29,977 nt of DNA from Verrucomicrobiota bacterium (lineage in GTDB: Bacteria > Verrucomicrobiota > Verrucomicrobiae > Limisphaerales > UBA11358): positions 1 to 29,977 of the forward strand of contig JACZKP010000012.1 in assembly GCA_014860005.1 (NCBI GenBank), given 5' to 3'. Numbering within the stretch: position 1 is the stretch's first letter; each line of letters starts with the position of its first letter. Below the pieces are notes generated by a model that saw nothing but the letters and a program-made list of their open reading frames with translations, ran no database searches and was not told where the DNA came from. The position numbers and the translations under genes are program-made. This document shows positions 8,676 through 16,518 of the stretch, in pieces.

Positions 8676-9173
8676 TTAGCTTGGGCGATGGGTGCGTCGG
8701 ATATCGAAGTGAAGGGCGTCAAAGGGCATTGGGTGGTGCGTCTTGAGTCCAATGATCCTTGCACACAGAGTTGAGAACTCTGCCTTCAGTTCATCAACGT
8801 TCATCCCAAACGCCCGTTCAAATAATGGAGCCTCTAACGAAGCCGGGGAAGGTAGCGACAGCAGGTACTCCGATAACTTCGGGCCGAGCGGGAATTCTTG
8901 TAAGGCAACCTTGCCCCTCCTTGCCAATCGAAGTGTCCGTCGGTCCTGAGATAAATGCTGAAACCTAAGGCGTGCAATGTCCGATAACCCCATTCCACAG
9001 TATCGCCCAAGCCTCATTATGCCTTCCCACTCTCGATCAGCGAATCTCAGGAGTTTATGGAATTCCTCAGGCCGGGTCTGGGACCCGCCAAACTGAGGAA
9101 GCAACGAAGATTGTTTTGTACGCAGCACCCTTGATGTTGAGATGTCTGCGGGTTTCGATTTGTTGGTTGTCAT
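8676..9173 (-). CDS. Truncated, catalytically dead recombinase-like protein
   Basis: From ATG 9173 (MTTNKSKPAD) this encodes about 165 residues. The segment EEFHKLLRFADREWEGIMRL is paralogous to ELHRLFNTADGEWRGMSLIS in the next gene. The Arg I box reads CGMGLSD instead of GLRLGD, so the catalytic Arg is replaced by Gly. The protein ends in DIRRTHRPS, right at the second catalytic box, so the last His and the nucleophile Tyr are missing. It is a paralogue relic, or an inactive regulator-like derivative. An upstream in-frame start at 9257 is possible but adds residues unlike the family. Confidence 0.55.
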   Translation of the reverse strand: MTTNKSKPADISTSRVLRTKQSSLLPQFGGSQTRPEEFHKLLRFADREWEGIMRLGRYCGMGLSDIARLRFQHLSQDRRTLRLARRGKVALQEFPLGPKLSEYLLSLPSPASLEAPLFERAFGMNVDELKAEFSTLCARIIGLKTHHPMPFDALHFDIRRTHRPS

Positions 9174-9291
9174 ATGGCTAGGCAGCTTTAGTAGAGGGTA
9201 TTGCAATGTCGAAGATATCAGGGAGATCATCAACGGCAGCCAAGGTGATTTCCTCACCTAGTCATGCTGTGATCATTGCTGCATTAATTCC

Positions 9292-9807
9292 ATGAGTAAA
9301 CCCAACCACGGACGGGGTTGGAACGCTCTTCTGGGAATGGCGACATCACCGGAAGAGCCAATCACACCACCAATGCCAACTCCCCCAACAAAACCAAGCG
9401 GCGCATCTCCTCAAATCGAGAGCTTCGCCAATCCGAAGCCAGCCCCCATCGAATCCGACAAAAAGGTGCAGACACCCAAGCCGCAGCTTGGTCGTGGGGT
9501 GGCTGCGATTATGGCCGATGCCTTGCCGTCGAAACCGACCACGGCACCGCAAACTGTGAGGGCTCCTGCGACTGAGCATGCGGATGCGATTAGGTCGGCG
9601 GCCGCACCCGCAAAAAGCAACCGTCGGAAACAAATTCCGACCGATATGCTGATTGTTCGTTTTCTCGAGGTCGCCTTGTTGTTGCTTGAAGAGCAGCGCT
9701 CCCTTGAAGCCGAGCTGCGTCGCATCGACGAAACGTTGCACTTCGTCAGGACAATATCGGTTCCTGTTCACAAAGACTTTGTCGGAGAAACTCGGAGACA
9801 AGCTTGA
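9292..9807 (+). CDS. Unknown protein with two GRG motifs and a C-terminal helix
   Basis: The 171-residue protein has a proline- and serine-rich, probably disordered middle. Two short similar motifs, HGRGWNALLG (residues 6-15) and LGRGVAAIMA (about 65-74), resemble the N-terminal LGRGL.ALL motif of ParB-family proteins that interacts with a partner ATPase. Residues about 118-148 (FLEVALLLLEEQRSLEAELR) should form a long helix, perhaps a coiled coil for oligomers. No ParB DNA-binding domain is present. It is transcribed away from the recombinase relics and converges on the polymerase gene. Function is unknown. Confidence 0.6.
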   Translation: MSKPNHGRGWNALLGMATSPEEPITPPMPTPPTKPSGASPQIESFANPKPAPIESDKKVQTPKPQLGRGVAAIMADALPSKPTTAPQTVRAPATEHADAIRSAAAPAKSNRRKQIPTDMLIVRFLEVALLLLEEQRSLEAELRRIDETLHFVRTISVPVHKDFVGETRRQA

Positions 9808-9882
9808 GCGATAACGTAGTTTCCTCGGAGTATTTGCGCTTGGTCTGCGTTCTAGCGCAAGCGCCCCGATCAACTCCAGCCT

Positions 9883-12800
9883 TCAACCGCAGTCTGGTTC
9901 CGCAGTTCTAAAGGGCTTGGTTCGAGGTTTGCCGGCGCGTATGACGCGCAGACTGAATCCTTTTCCGTTTTCAAACGGCTCGACTTTTGCCTCCACCTCC
10001 AGCACCGGGTAACGAATGGTCGCCAGCGCGTAATTCTTGTAGGTCTGCGCGAACAATTCGGTTTCCACAATGCCGGTCCAGTCGGCCAGCGACAGGAACT
10101 TCATCGGCTCGCCGGTGATCTGGTGATGCGTGCGCTGCTCGACGACCAGGCCGCAGGTGGTAACGGTTTCGCCAACGAATTCACCGAGGCGATTCACCGG
10201 GCAGTAACTGTCCCAGGCCACATCAGGAAACAACTCGAGCGGATGACCACTCACCGCGTAGCCGAACAACTCCGTCTCGGCCTGCAGCTTTTCCAGCCGC
10301 GTGGGCTCCGTCAGCGGGACGGACACGAGTTGTTCCAGTCCGGGAGGGGCGATGAGCCAGCCTTGATCGGGTTGGGTATTGCAGGAGTAGGTTTTGACGA
10401 GGTGCTGGGCCTGCCAGAACTGCCGCGTCCGTGTCTCCCCAAATTCATCAAATGCCCCAGCCCGAATCATTGCCTCCAACTCCTCCGCGGCGGGATCAAC
10501 CCGGTGAAAGAAATCGGCCAACGAAGTGAACTCGCCACGTTCGCGCGCTTGAAGCATTGCCTGGGTGGTGCGATTCGTGAGTCCCTTCACTTGGGTCACC
10601 GGCACGCGGATCGAATTGTCGTGAGGCACAAAAGCCGGTCCGGGTTCATTCACCGACGGCGGCAGGAACTTCAATCCGAGGCGATGACTTTCGAGGACAT
10701 AAACCAGCGGGTGATAAAACCCTTTGCCATTCGTCAACACCGCCGCCATGAATTCTGCAGAATAGTATCGCTTGAGCCAGGCAGATTGATACGCCTCGAC
10801 CCCGTACGCGGTGCTGTGTGCTTTGCAGAAAGCATAACCCGCAAAACCGGTAACCAATCCCCACACCTCGTCGGTCTTTTCCAGGGAGTGCCCGCGCAAC
10901 AGTGCGGCGGTGTAAAATTCCTTCTGGATTTCCGCGATGACCGCGCGCTTCTGTTTGTTCAATGCCCGCCTTAACACATCCGCCCGGCCGGGTGGCAGAC
11001 CGGCAAAGGCCTCGCAAATTTGCAGGATGTGCTCTTCGTATACCACTAGCCCGTAGGTACTGCGCAGACACGCTTCCAGTGATGGATGCGGATACGCAAT
11101 CAGCTCCATTCCTTGATACCGGCGCGTGAACGACATTTTCTTTCCCTCGTTTGCCGCTCCCGGGCGGATGACGCTGACAATGGCGACCAGTCCGTCGATT
11201 TCGTTCACGTTGCACATGCGACACAGGCTCGTCATCGCCGGGCTTTCAATGTGATGCACCGCTCGCCCGTGACCGCTCGCGATCATTTGCCAAACTTCCG
11301 GATCGCACCATGGCTCGACTGCCTGCGGATCACCCAATAACAATCTGCCGTCAGCCTTCTCACGGGCTACGCAACGTTCCAGATTCACATCAATACCGCG
11401 CGCCTCCAACCTCGCTTTCACGTCCCGCATGACGGCCAGTCCGCCTTGGGCAAGGATGTCCATCTTCACCAGCCCAATGGGCTCGACCGAATCCATGTCG
11501 AAGTGGGTGGTCGCATAACCCTTGTTGGCAATGAAGGTCGGCGTCAATTCATGCAACGCCTGGCGCGACAGCACCAGCCCGCACGGATGCATTTTGGGAT
11601 AACGGGGCATGCCGTCCAAAAACTCTGCCATCTCAATTGCGGTCCGGTAGGGTTCTTCATCCAGCGGCAGGCTGCGAGTTTCTGGGCCAGCCCGCAGCAA
11701 CTCAATCAAACCCGCCCCGCCTTTGGGCGCGGGTCCGTCCGGCACCCACCCACCGCCGAAACCCCAGGGGAAGTGTTCGGTGAACTTGCGCACGTCGCGT
11801 TCCGATACGCCGAGCACTTTGGCCACTTCCGCAAAAGCACTGCGGGCTTGGAACGTGGAAAAACCACCCACCACCGCACAATGATCACGGCCGTATTTCT
11901 CGAAGATGATTTTCACCACGTCGTCTTTGACGTCGTGCGCGAAATCAATGTCGATGTCCGGCAGCTTGTGCAGAGCCATGCGTTCCTTGTTGAGGAAACG
12001 GCGGAAATAGAGATCAAACCGAATCGGACAAACACCACTGATCCCAAGGCAATAACAGACCAGACTGTCCGCCGCACTGCCGCGCGTGATCCAGTGAATG
12101 TTTTGCCGGCGACACTCCTGGAGAAAATCCCACGTGATCAGGAAGTATTCCTCGTAACCGACGTCGTTGATGATGCCGAGTTCCTCCATCGCCTGCGCTT
12201 GAAACTGTCCGGCCCGGAAACCGTAGCGCTCCTGCAGACCTTTCAACACCAACTGGCGCAAGAATTCGCTCGGTGGAGAGCCGTCCGGTGGCGTGAAGGC
12301 TGGAAACTGGGGTTTGCCGAAGGGTATTTCAAAATTACATCGGTCAGCGATTTCGTTTGTGAGCCGCAACCAATCGGGGTTGTCCTTGCAGGCCCCGGCC
12401 ATGTCCGCCGGGGAACGAAAGTGCAGCCGTCCGTTCGCTCGCTTCTCCGCATGTTCCTCCCGCAGCAATGTCAGCGTGCGAATGCTTTGGACAATGTCGT
12501 ATTTTTGACGGTCGGCGGGAGCGGCATAGTGAATCGCCGGACAGGCCACGGCCTGTGAATCGGAATCCGCCGCCGTCACCAAGCGGTAGAAACGCCCCCG
12601 AAACAGTTCGGCCAGGCGTTCGTCCGGACTGACCGCGATCAATCCCGCGGTGAACCCAGTGAGTTCCTCAATTCGGTAGGGCCGCCGCTGTTGATCGGCG
12701 ACGGAAGCTTCATCGGCATTTTGCTTGGCACGTTCCGCATGCTGGGAAAGCAGCCGGCAGAGATTGGCATAGCCACGTGACGATTCGACGTAAAGAAGCA

Positions 12801-14262
12801 GCGGCTTATCGCCGACTGACAATTCGACCCCAAGGATCGGTTTGATGCCCGCCTCCTGTGCCGCCTGAACAAATTCAACTGCACCGTGAAGGTTGCCGGT
12901 GTCGGTCAGTGCCACCGCAGACATGCCATGCTGCTTCGCCAGGCTTACGATGTCCTGCGGCGAGAGGGTGGAATCAAGAAATGAATAGTGGCTATGGACG
13001 CGTAACGGGACGTAAGTGGTGACTGCTGGTTTTGCCAGGAGGTTCGGTCGGCGACCCAGCGGATGATTCGGCTTCGCCGTGATGGTTTCGGTCGGCGGAC
13101 TTAACAACCGAAAATCATGACCTCGCAAAATGACCTTGCGACCATGCAATTGCCGGAGTTGATCCACCACGACCGCCAATCGGGATTGGGCATCGAGGCG
13201 CTGCATGGGCACGGTCAGCCGGAGATCACTGCGAAAGCGACTGTCATACAAGTTCGATAATTTCAACGACACCAACCGCAGGCTCACTCGCCGTTTCCAG
13301 GCTTTCTTCAGCATGGCCTGCAGCCGGCCATAGACTTCGGTCTCCAGATCGGTGGGCTCCAACAAACTTTCACTGACCTGGTCTTCTGCGCGGTCGTTGT
13401 AGCGCACTGTCACTGTCAAAGTGCGGATCGTCCGCTGTTCGGCCCGTACCTTAGCAAAGAGGTCATCCGCCATCCGGCGCAGGGTGGCGGCGATGTATTC
13501 CTCGTCGGTGAGATCCCCGGAAAAAGTTTCTTGCTGGCTGAAGGTCTTTTGCGGCTCGCGTGCGGGCACGAGCGGACGATCATCAATCCCGTGCGCGAAT
13601 TGCCGGGTGATCACCGCCTGTCGTCCCAGAACAAGTTCCAGCATCTCAATCGGTGTCGCCGCCACGTGGAGGATCTGCGCCAGCCCTGCTGCATTCAAAC
13701 GGGCACTGGTCTTGGGGCCGATGCCGGGCAGCCAACGATTCGGCAACGGTTGAATGAATTGTTTCTCCTGGCCGGCGGGCACGCTCTTAAACGCCGCCGG
13801 CTTGTTCAGCTTGGAAGCGATCTGGCTGATGAGTTTGTTGGAAGCGACGCCTTCGCTGACCGTGATCTTCAACGACTGGCGGATGGCCGTGCTGATGGTG
13901 AGGGCAATCTCCACCGCCGGCTTTTTGCGATTGGCGGTGAGATCAAAATACCCTTCGTCAATCGAGGTGCGTTCCACATCCGGAGTGAAATCATACGCGT
14001 AGGCGAACATCGCCGTGGAGAATTCCTCGTAAAGATCATAGTGCCCCGGCAGCACGATGAGTTTGGGACAGAGTTTCCGGGCCATCGCCGTCGGCATGGG
14101 AGTGTAGATGCCAAACTTTCGGGCTTCGTAGGAGGCGGAGGCAACGATGCCCCGGGTCATGCCGCCGACGGCAACCGGTTTACCCCGCAACCGGGTGTCG
14201 GCGGCTTGCTCCACCGACGCATAGAAAGCGTCGGCATCCAGATGCACGATGGATCGCGACAT
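9883..14262 (-). CDS. DinB (Y-family) :: DnaE (C-family) fusion DNA polymerase
   Basis: One uninterrupted frame of 1459 residues joins two polymerases. Residues 1-390 are a DinB/Pol IV-like Y-family polymerase: metal Asp9 in HLDADAFYASVE, Asp102 and Glu103 in SIDEGYFDL, helix-hairpin-helix WLPGIGPKTSARL and a little-finger domain. A linker of about 25 residues leads to a DnaE2/ImuC-like C-family polymerase: PHP domain from about 418 (RVHSHYSFLD), GSAADSLVCYCLGIS at 728, catalytic Asp769 and Asp771 in PDIDIDF, third Asp935 in VKMDILAQGG, then a helix-hairpin-helix and OB-fold-like end. Each half has about its normal length, and the active-site acids are kept in both. It should copy damaged DNA. 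It lies 6 bases after the alkD-like gene, itself 3 bases after lexA, so LexA control is likely. Confidence 0.93.
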   Translation of the reverse strand: MSRSIVHLDADAFYASVEQAADTRLRGKPVAVGGMTRGIVASASYEARKFGIYTPMPTAMARKLCPKLIVLPGHYDLYEEFSTAMFAYAYDFTPDVERTSIDEGYFDLTANRKKPAVEIALTISTAIRQSLKITVSEGVASNKLISQIASKLNKPAAFKSVPAGQEKQFIQPLPNRWLPGIGPKTSARLNAAGLAQILHVAATPIEMLELVLGRQAVITRQFAHGIDDRPLVPAREPQKTFSQQETFSGDLTDEEYIAATLRRMADDLFAKVRAEQRTIRTLTVTVRYNDRAEDQVSESLLEPTDLETEVYGRLQAMLKKAWKRRVSLRLVSLKLSNLYDSRFRSDLRLTVPMQRLDAQSRLAVVVDQLRQLHGRKVILRGHDFRLLSPPTETITAKPNHPLGRRPNLLAKPAVTTYVPLRVHSHYSFLDSTLSPQDIVSLAKQHGMSAVALTDTGNLHGAVEFVQAAQEAGIKPILGVELSVGDKPLLLYVESSRGYANLCRLLSQHAERAKQNADEASVADQQRRPYRIEELTGFTAGLIAVSPDERLAELFRGRFYRLVTAADSDSQAVACPAIHYAAPADRQKYDIVQSIRTLTLLREEHAEKRANGRLHFRSPADMAGACKDNPDWLRLTNEIADRCNFEIPFGKPQFPAFTPPDGSPPSEFLRQLVLKGLQERYGFRAGQFQAQAMEELGIINDVGYEEYFLITWDFLQECRRQNIHWITRGSAADSLVCYCLGISGVCPIRFDLYFRRFLNKERMALHKLPDIDIDFAHDVKDDVVKIIFEKYGRDHCAVVGGFSTFQARSAFAEVAKVLGVSERDVRKFTEHFPWGFGGGWVPDGPAPKGGAGLIELLRAGPETRSLPLDEEPYRTAIEMAEFLDGMPRYPKMHPCGLVLSRQALHELTPTFIANKGYATTHFDMDSVEPIGLVKMDILAQGGLAVMRDVKARLEARGIDVNLERCVAREKADGRLLLGDPQAVEPWCDPEVWQMIASGHGRAVHHIESPAMTSLCRMCNVNEIDGLVAIVSVIRPGAANEGKKMSFTRRYQGMELIAYPHPSLEACLRSTYGLVVYEEHILQICEAFAGLPPGRADVLRRALNKQKRAVIAEIQKEFYTAALLRGHSLEKTDEVWGLVTGFAGYAFCKAHSTAYGVEAYQSAWLKRYYSAEFMAAVLTNGKGFYHPLVYVLESHRLGLKFLPPSVNEPGPAFVPHDNSIRVPVTQVKGLTNRTTQAMLQARERGEFTSLADFFHRVDPAAEELEAMIRAGAFDEFGETRTRQFWQAQHLVKTYSCNTQPDQGWLIAPPGLEQLVSVPLTEPTRLEKLQAETELFGYAVSGHPLELFPDVAWDSYCPVNRLGEFVGETVTTCGLVVEQRTHHQITGEPMKFLSLADWTGIVETELFAQTYKNYALATIRYPVLEVEAKVEPFENGKGFSLRVIRAGKPRTKPFRTAEPDCG

Positions 14263-14268
14263 GATGCA

Positions 14269-14937
14269 TCACCTCGGTTTCCATCTTTGCAGTTCCCGCA
14301 GAGCGTCAGCAGCAATCCAGCGTGCGGCTTTAGAGTCCAGTTTCTGAATTCGTTTGGCGGTGCGAATGGCGTCGCGATTTAAGATCAGGTTTCGTTTCCC
14401 GATCTGACGGAGCGCCCAGTTCACGCCTTTCTTGACGTTGTGGCGTTCGTCGACGGCTTCCTCCGCAACACGTTTCAGATATGAACGAAAGACTTCGTTG
14501 CCGGCAGCTTTATCATGCACTGCCAGCGTGGCCATCATCGTGAAGCCTGCGCGCTTCACAAATTCTTCGCGGCGTTTGCTCCAAACTACTGCCAATTCGT
14601 GAGCGAAAGGAGTTTTGCGAAAGAGGTGAATGCACAGGCCATCACAATCGGCCCAGCACTCAAAATCCTTCGCCCAGGCATTGGCCTGGCGGCGGGTCAG
14701 TCGCTTCGGGTCGGCGATGAACGCGGCGAGAATGCGCGCTTCAAGAATTCCTGAATACCGGAGTTGTTCCGCCAGTTCGTGATCGTGACCGATCCGTTTT
14801 GCAGTCGTTCGCAACTGAACTGTCGTGATGCCCAGCAGTTTCTTGCCGACAATGCCGAACCGGGCCATGCCCGCCACATTGGTGGGATTGGCGAGGCGCT
14901 GCAGATCAGCCAGAACGGTGGCGACATTCGCTGACAT
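14269..14937 (-). CDS. AlkD-like DNA alkylation repair protein
   Basis: The 222-residue protein is an all-helical HEAT-like DNA alkylation repair glycosylase. Family landmarks are GIVGKKLLGITTVQLRTTAK near the start, AWAKDFECWADCDGLC (Trp and Asp of the lesion-binding cleft), KKGVNWALRQIGKRN with its Arg, and DSKAARWIAADALREL at the end. Relatives excise bulky or cationic alkyl bases such as N3/N7-alkylpurines. It starts 3 bases after the lexA stop and stops 6 bases before the fusion polymerase, so it is the middle gene of a three-gene unit. It takes the place often held by imuA/imuB in mutagenesis cassettes. It is cytoplasmic. Confidence 0.88.
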   Translation of the reverse strand: MSANVATVLADLQRLANPTNVAGMARFGIVGKKLLGITTVQLRTTAKRIGHDHELAEQLRYSGILEARILAAFIADPKRLTRRQANAWAKDFECWADCDGLCIHLFRKTPFAHELAVVWSKRREEFVKRAGFTMMATLAVHDKAAGNEVFRSYLKRVAEEAVDERHNVKKGVNWALRQIGKRNLILNRDAIRTAKRIQKLDSKAARWIAADALRELQRWKPR

Positions 14938-14940
14938 GGT

Positions 14941-15561
14941 TCAATCCGCCTTTCGAATCAGGGCCTTGAAAACGCCCTGGATGACCAATTCCTGTGCGGG
15001 AATGAGGTCGGGATATTTCGGGTTCTCCGCCTTCAGATACGGTTTACCGTTCTTGACCACATAGGTTTTCAGCGTGCGTTCACCGTCCACCAACGCGGCC
15101 ACCACCTGGCCGTGGCGGGGATCCGGTCCGCGCTCCAAAACCACAAGATCGCCGTCAAGAATATGGCGGCCAATCATGGAAACGCCCCGGACCCGCACCG
15201 CAAACGTGTTCCGGGTTGGGTTAAAGCCGATGCTTCCAATGTCCACCGAGACACAACCCTCTGCGGTGGTCTCGGTGTTCTCAGGAAAACCCGCGGGAAT
15301 ATCTCCCAGAACCGGGATGTCCACGGTGCGTCGACGTAGTTTGGTGAGCGGCGAAACCACCCGGAGCGACCGCGTCTTGCCGGAATCCGACGCCAGATAG
15401 CCTTTCTGTCGCATCAATCGCAGATGACCGGTCACTGCATTCTCGCTCCGAAAGCCAAAATGACGGGCAATTTCCTGATATGTGGGCGCGCTGCCGTGCT
15501 GCCGGCGATGGCTTTCAATGAAGTCGGCGAGAGCTTGTTGTTTGGCAGTCAATGGTTGCAT
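14941..15561 (-). CDS. lexA: LexA repressor, SOS regulator
   Basis: From ATG 15561 (MQPLTAKQQA) this is a 206-residue LexA. The winged helix DNA-binding domain covers residues 1-68, with recognition region FRSENAVTGHLRLM. The self-cleavage site is Ala90-Gly91 in IPAGFP. The catalytic pair is Ser128 in VRGVSMIG and Lys165 in RTLKTYV. All functional residues are present, so RecA-stimulated autocleavage should work. A GTG five codons upstream is possible, but the ATG start fits the family better. It heads the unit lexA - alkD-like - dinB::dnaE and faces the GIY-YIG/helicase pair across a shared promoter region. Confidence 0.95.
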   Translation of the reverse strand: MQPLTAKQQALADFIESHRRQHGSAPTYQEIARHFGFRSENAVTGHLRLMRQKGYLASDSGKTRSLRVVSPLTKLRRRTVDIPVLGDIPAGFPENTETTAEGCVSVDIGSIGFNPTRNTFAVRVRGVSMIGRHILDGDLVVLERGPDPRHGQVVAALVDGERTLKTYVVKNGKPYLKAENPKYPDLIPAQELVIQGVFKALIRKAD

Positions 15562-15584
15562 ACTGTGCAAAGACACACTATTAC
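15556..15584 (+). promoter_or_regulatory. Possible promoter of the GIY-YIG/helicase unit
   Basis: On the plus strand TTGCAT (15556-15561), a 17-base spacer and TATTAC (15579-15584) form a plausible sigma-70 promoter. The candidate LexA operator lies wholly within the spacer. Confidence 0.35.
15564..15577. promoter_or_regulatory. Candidate LexA operator
   Basis: TGTGCAAAGACACA is a 14-bp sequence with outer arms TGTG and CACA. The LexA motif reported for Verrucomicrobium spinosum is TGTTC-N4-GAACA, also 14 bp with TGT...ACA ends, so architecture matches but inner bases differ. It lies 2 bases upstream of the lexA ATG, inside the spacer of the rightward promoter and overlapping the leftward -10. 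A repressor bound here could shut both units. The assignment is inference. Confidence 0.4.
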
Positions 15585-15602
15585 TGTTTCCGTCTGTGTC
15601 AA
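15575..15602 (-). promoter_or_regulatory. Possible lexA promoter
   Basis: On the minus strand TTGACA (15602-15597) is followed after 16 bases by TAGTGT (15580-15575). The -35 is perfect, the -10 weak. Transcription would begin only a few bases before the lexA ATG, so the message may be nearly leaderless. Confidence 0.4.
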
Positions 15603-15672
15603 CGATTTCCCGGGAAGTGTAATCCGGTTGGTAGGACTTTCGCCGTCCAAGTCGTTGGCGTTAAATTGTCTC

Positions 15673-16518
15673 GTGCCGGCGTCCCAAACATTGCTGATTC
15701 CTGATCCCCGACCGCTCATCGAGCGGCTCGGATCGGACTTTTTTCGGCAACTTCCCGAGCGGCCTGGCGTCTACTTGATGCGGGATGCTGTGGAGGTGGT
15801 GCTTTACGTGGGCAAAGCCAAGAGCTTGCGGCATCGCCTCAGCAGTTATCGCGTGGCCAACCCCGACCGGATGGGGCGAAGGCATCTGCGTTTGTTGCGG
15901 CAGGTCGTGCGTATTGAACTTTTGGAATGCCCAGATGAAGCCGCCGCGCTGGCCAAGGAAGCGGAACTGTTGCGAACCTTGAAACCCAAGTTCAATCGCG
16001 CTGGGGTTTGGGCCGGACCGCCACGTTATTTGGTCTGGCGCAGCACGGAAGCGATGTTGCAGTTGGCGATCACGAAGTCACCCCAGCCCGGGTGGCAAGA
16101 GTTCGGCCCGTGCGGCAGCGGGGTGGTTTACCTGAGGGCCGCGTTGGTTCGGTTGTTGTGGTATGCGCTGAACCCGTCGGTGGGATCAATCAGCATGCCT
16201 GCCGGTTGGTGGCACGGACGACTGGCGGCGATCGCAACGCTCAACGGCGTTTCCGAAGAAGTGGAGTCGATGTTGACGAAGTTGCTGGCCGGAGACACGG
16301 ACGGCTTTGTTCTTTGGATCGGCGAACGAACACAATCGTTGGCCTACGCTTACGATCGGGAGACCCGGGACGCCGACTTGGAGACCGTGGTCACTTTGAT
16401 CCAAGCCAAGTTGCGGCGGACCTCATCATTCCAAGCGCCGGATCAAGGTATCACAGCGAAACCACAGGATGCGGATGCCGCCTGGTTCTTTCCAGAGCAT
16501 GAATGGAACGAGCCGTGA
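15673..16518 (+). CDS. GIY-YIG nuclease (UvrC N-terminal/Cho-like)
   Basis: About 281 residues from GTG 15673; TTG 15691 is another start. Sequence further upstream is the complement of lexA and not family-like. Residues about 18-100 are a UvrC-type GIY-YIG domain: PGVYLM, then VLYVGKAKSLRHRLSSY with the Tyr, Gly and Arg of the nuclease core, and a conserved Glu in LAKEAELLRTLKPKFN. The remaining 180 residues lack UvrB-binding and RNase H-like UvrC domains and match nothing I know. E. coli Cho has a related single GIY-YIG layout and is SOS-induced, so this may make the 3' incision at damaged bases or another structure-specific cut. The stop overlaps the helicase start by 16 bases, indicating translational coupling. 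Confidence 0.82.
   Translation: MPASQTLLIPDPRPLIERLGSDFFRQLPERPGVYLMRDAVEVVLYVGKAKSLRHRLSSYRVANPDRMGRRHLRLLRQVVRIELLECPDEAAALAKEAELLRTLKPKFNRAGVWAGPPRYLVWRSTEAMLQLAITKSPQPGWQEFGPCGSGVVYLRAALVRLLWYALNPSVGSISMPAGWWHGRLAAIATLNGVSEEVESMLTKLLAGDTDGFVLWIGERTQSLAYAYDRETRDADLETVVTLIQAKLRRTSSFQAPDQGITAKPQDADAAWFFPEHEWNEP

Noticed and set aside
5848..9291. Second copy of the tRNA-Cys 3' end as a right attachment site
   Set aside because: By eye no repeat of the tRNA 3' end is found up to the polymerase gene, so the island's right border cannot be set.
10123..12558. Long plus-strand open frames across the polymerase gene
   Set aside because: They are complements of conserved DnaE motifs and show low-complexity, His/Arg/Gln-rich composition without domains.
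15424..15672. N-terminal extension of the GIY-YIG gene
   Set aside because: It overlaps lexA in antisense and its promoter region and does not look like UvrC; GTG 15673 is a better start.
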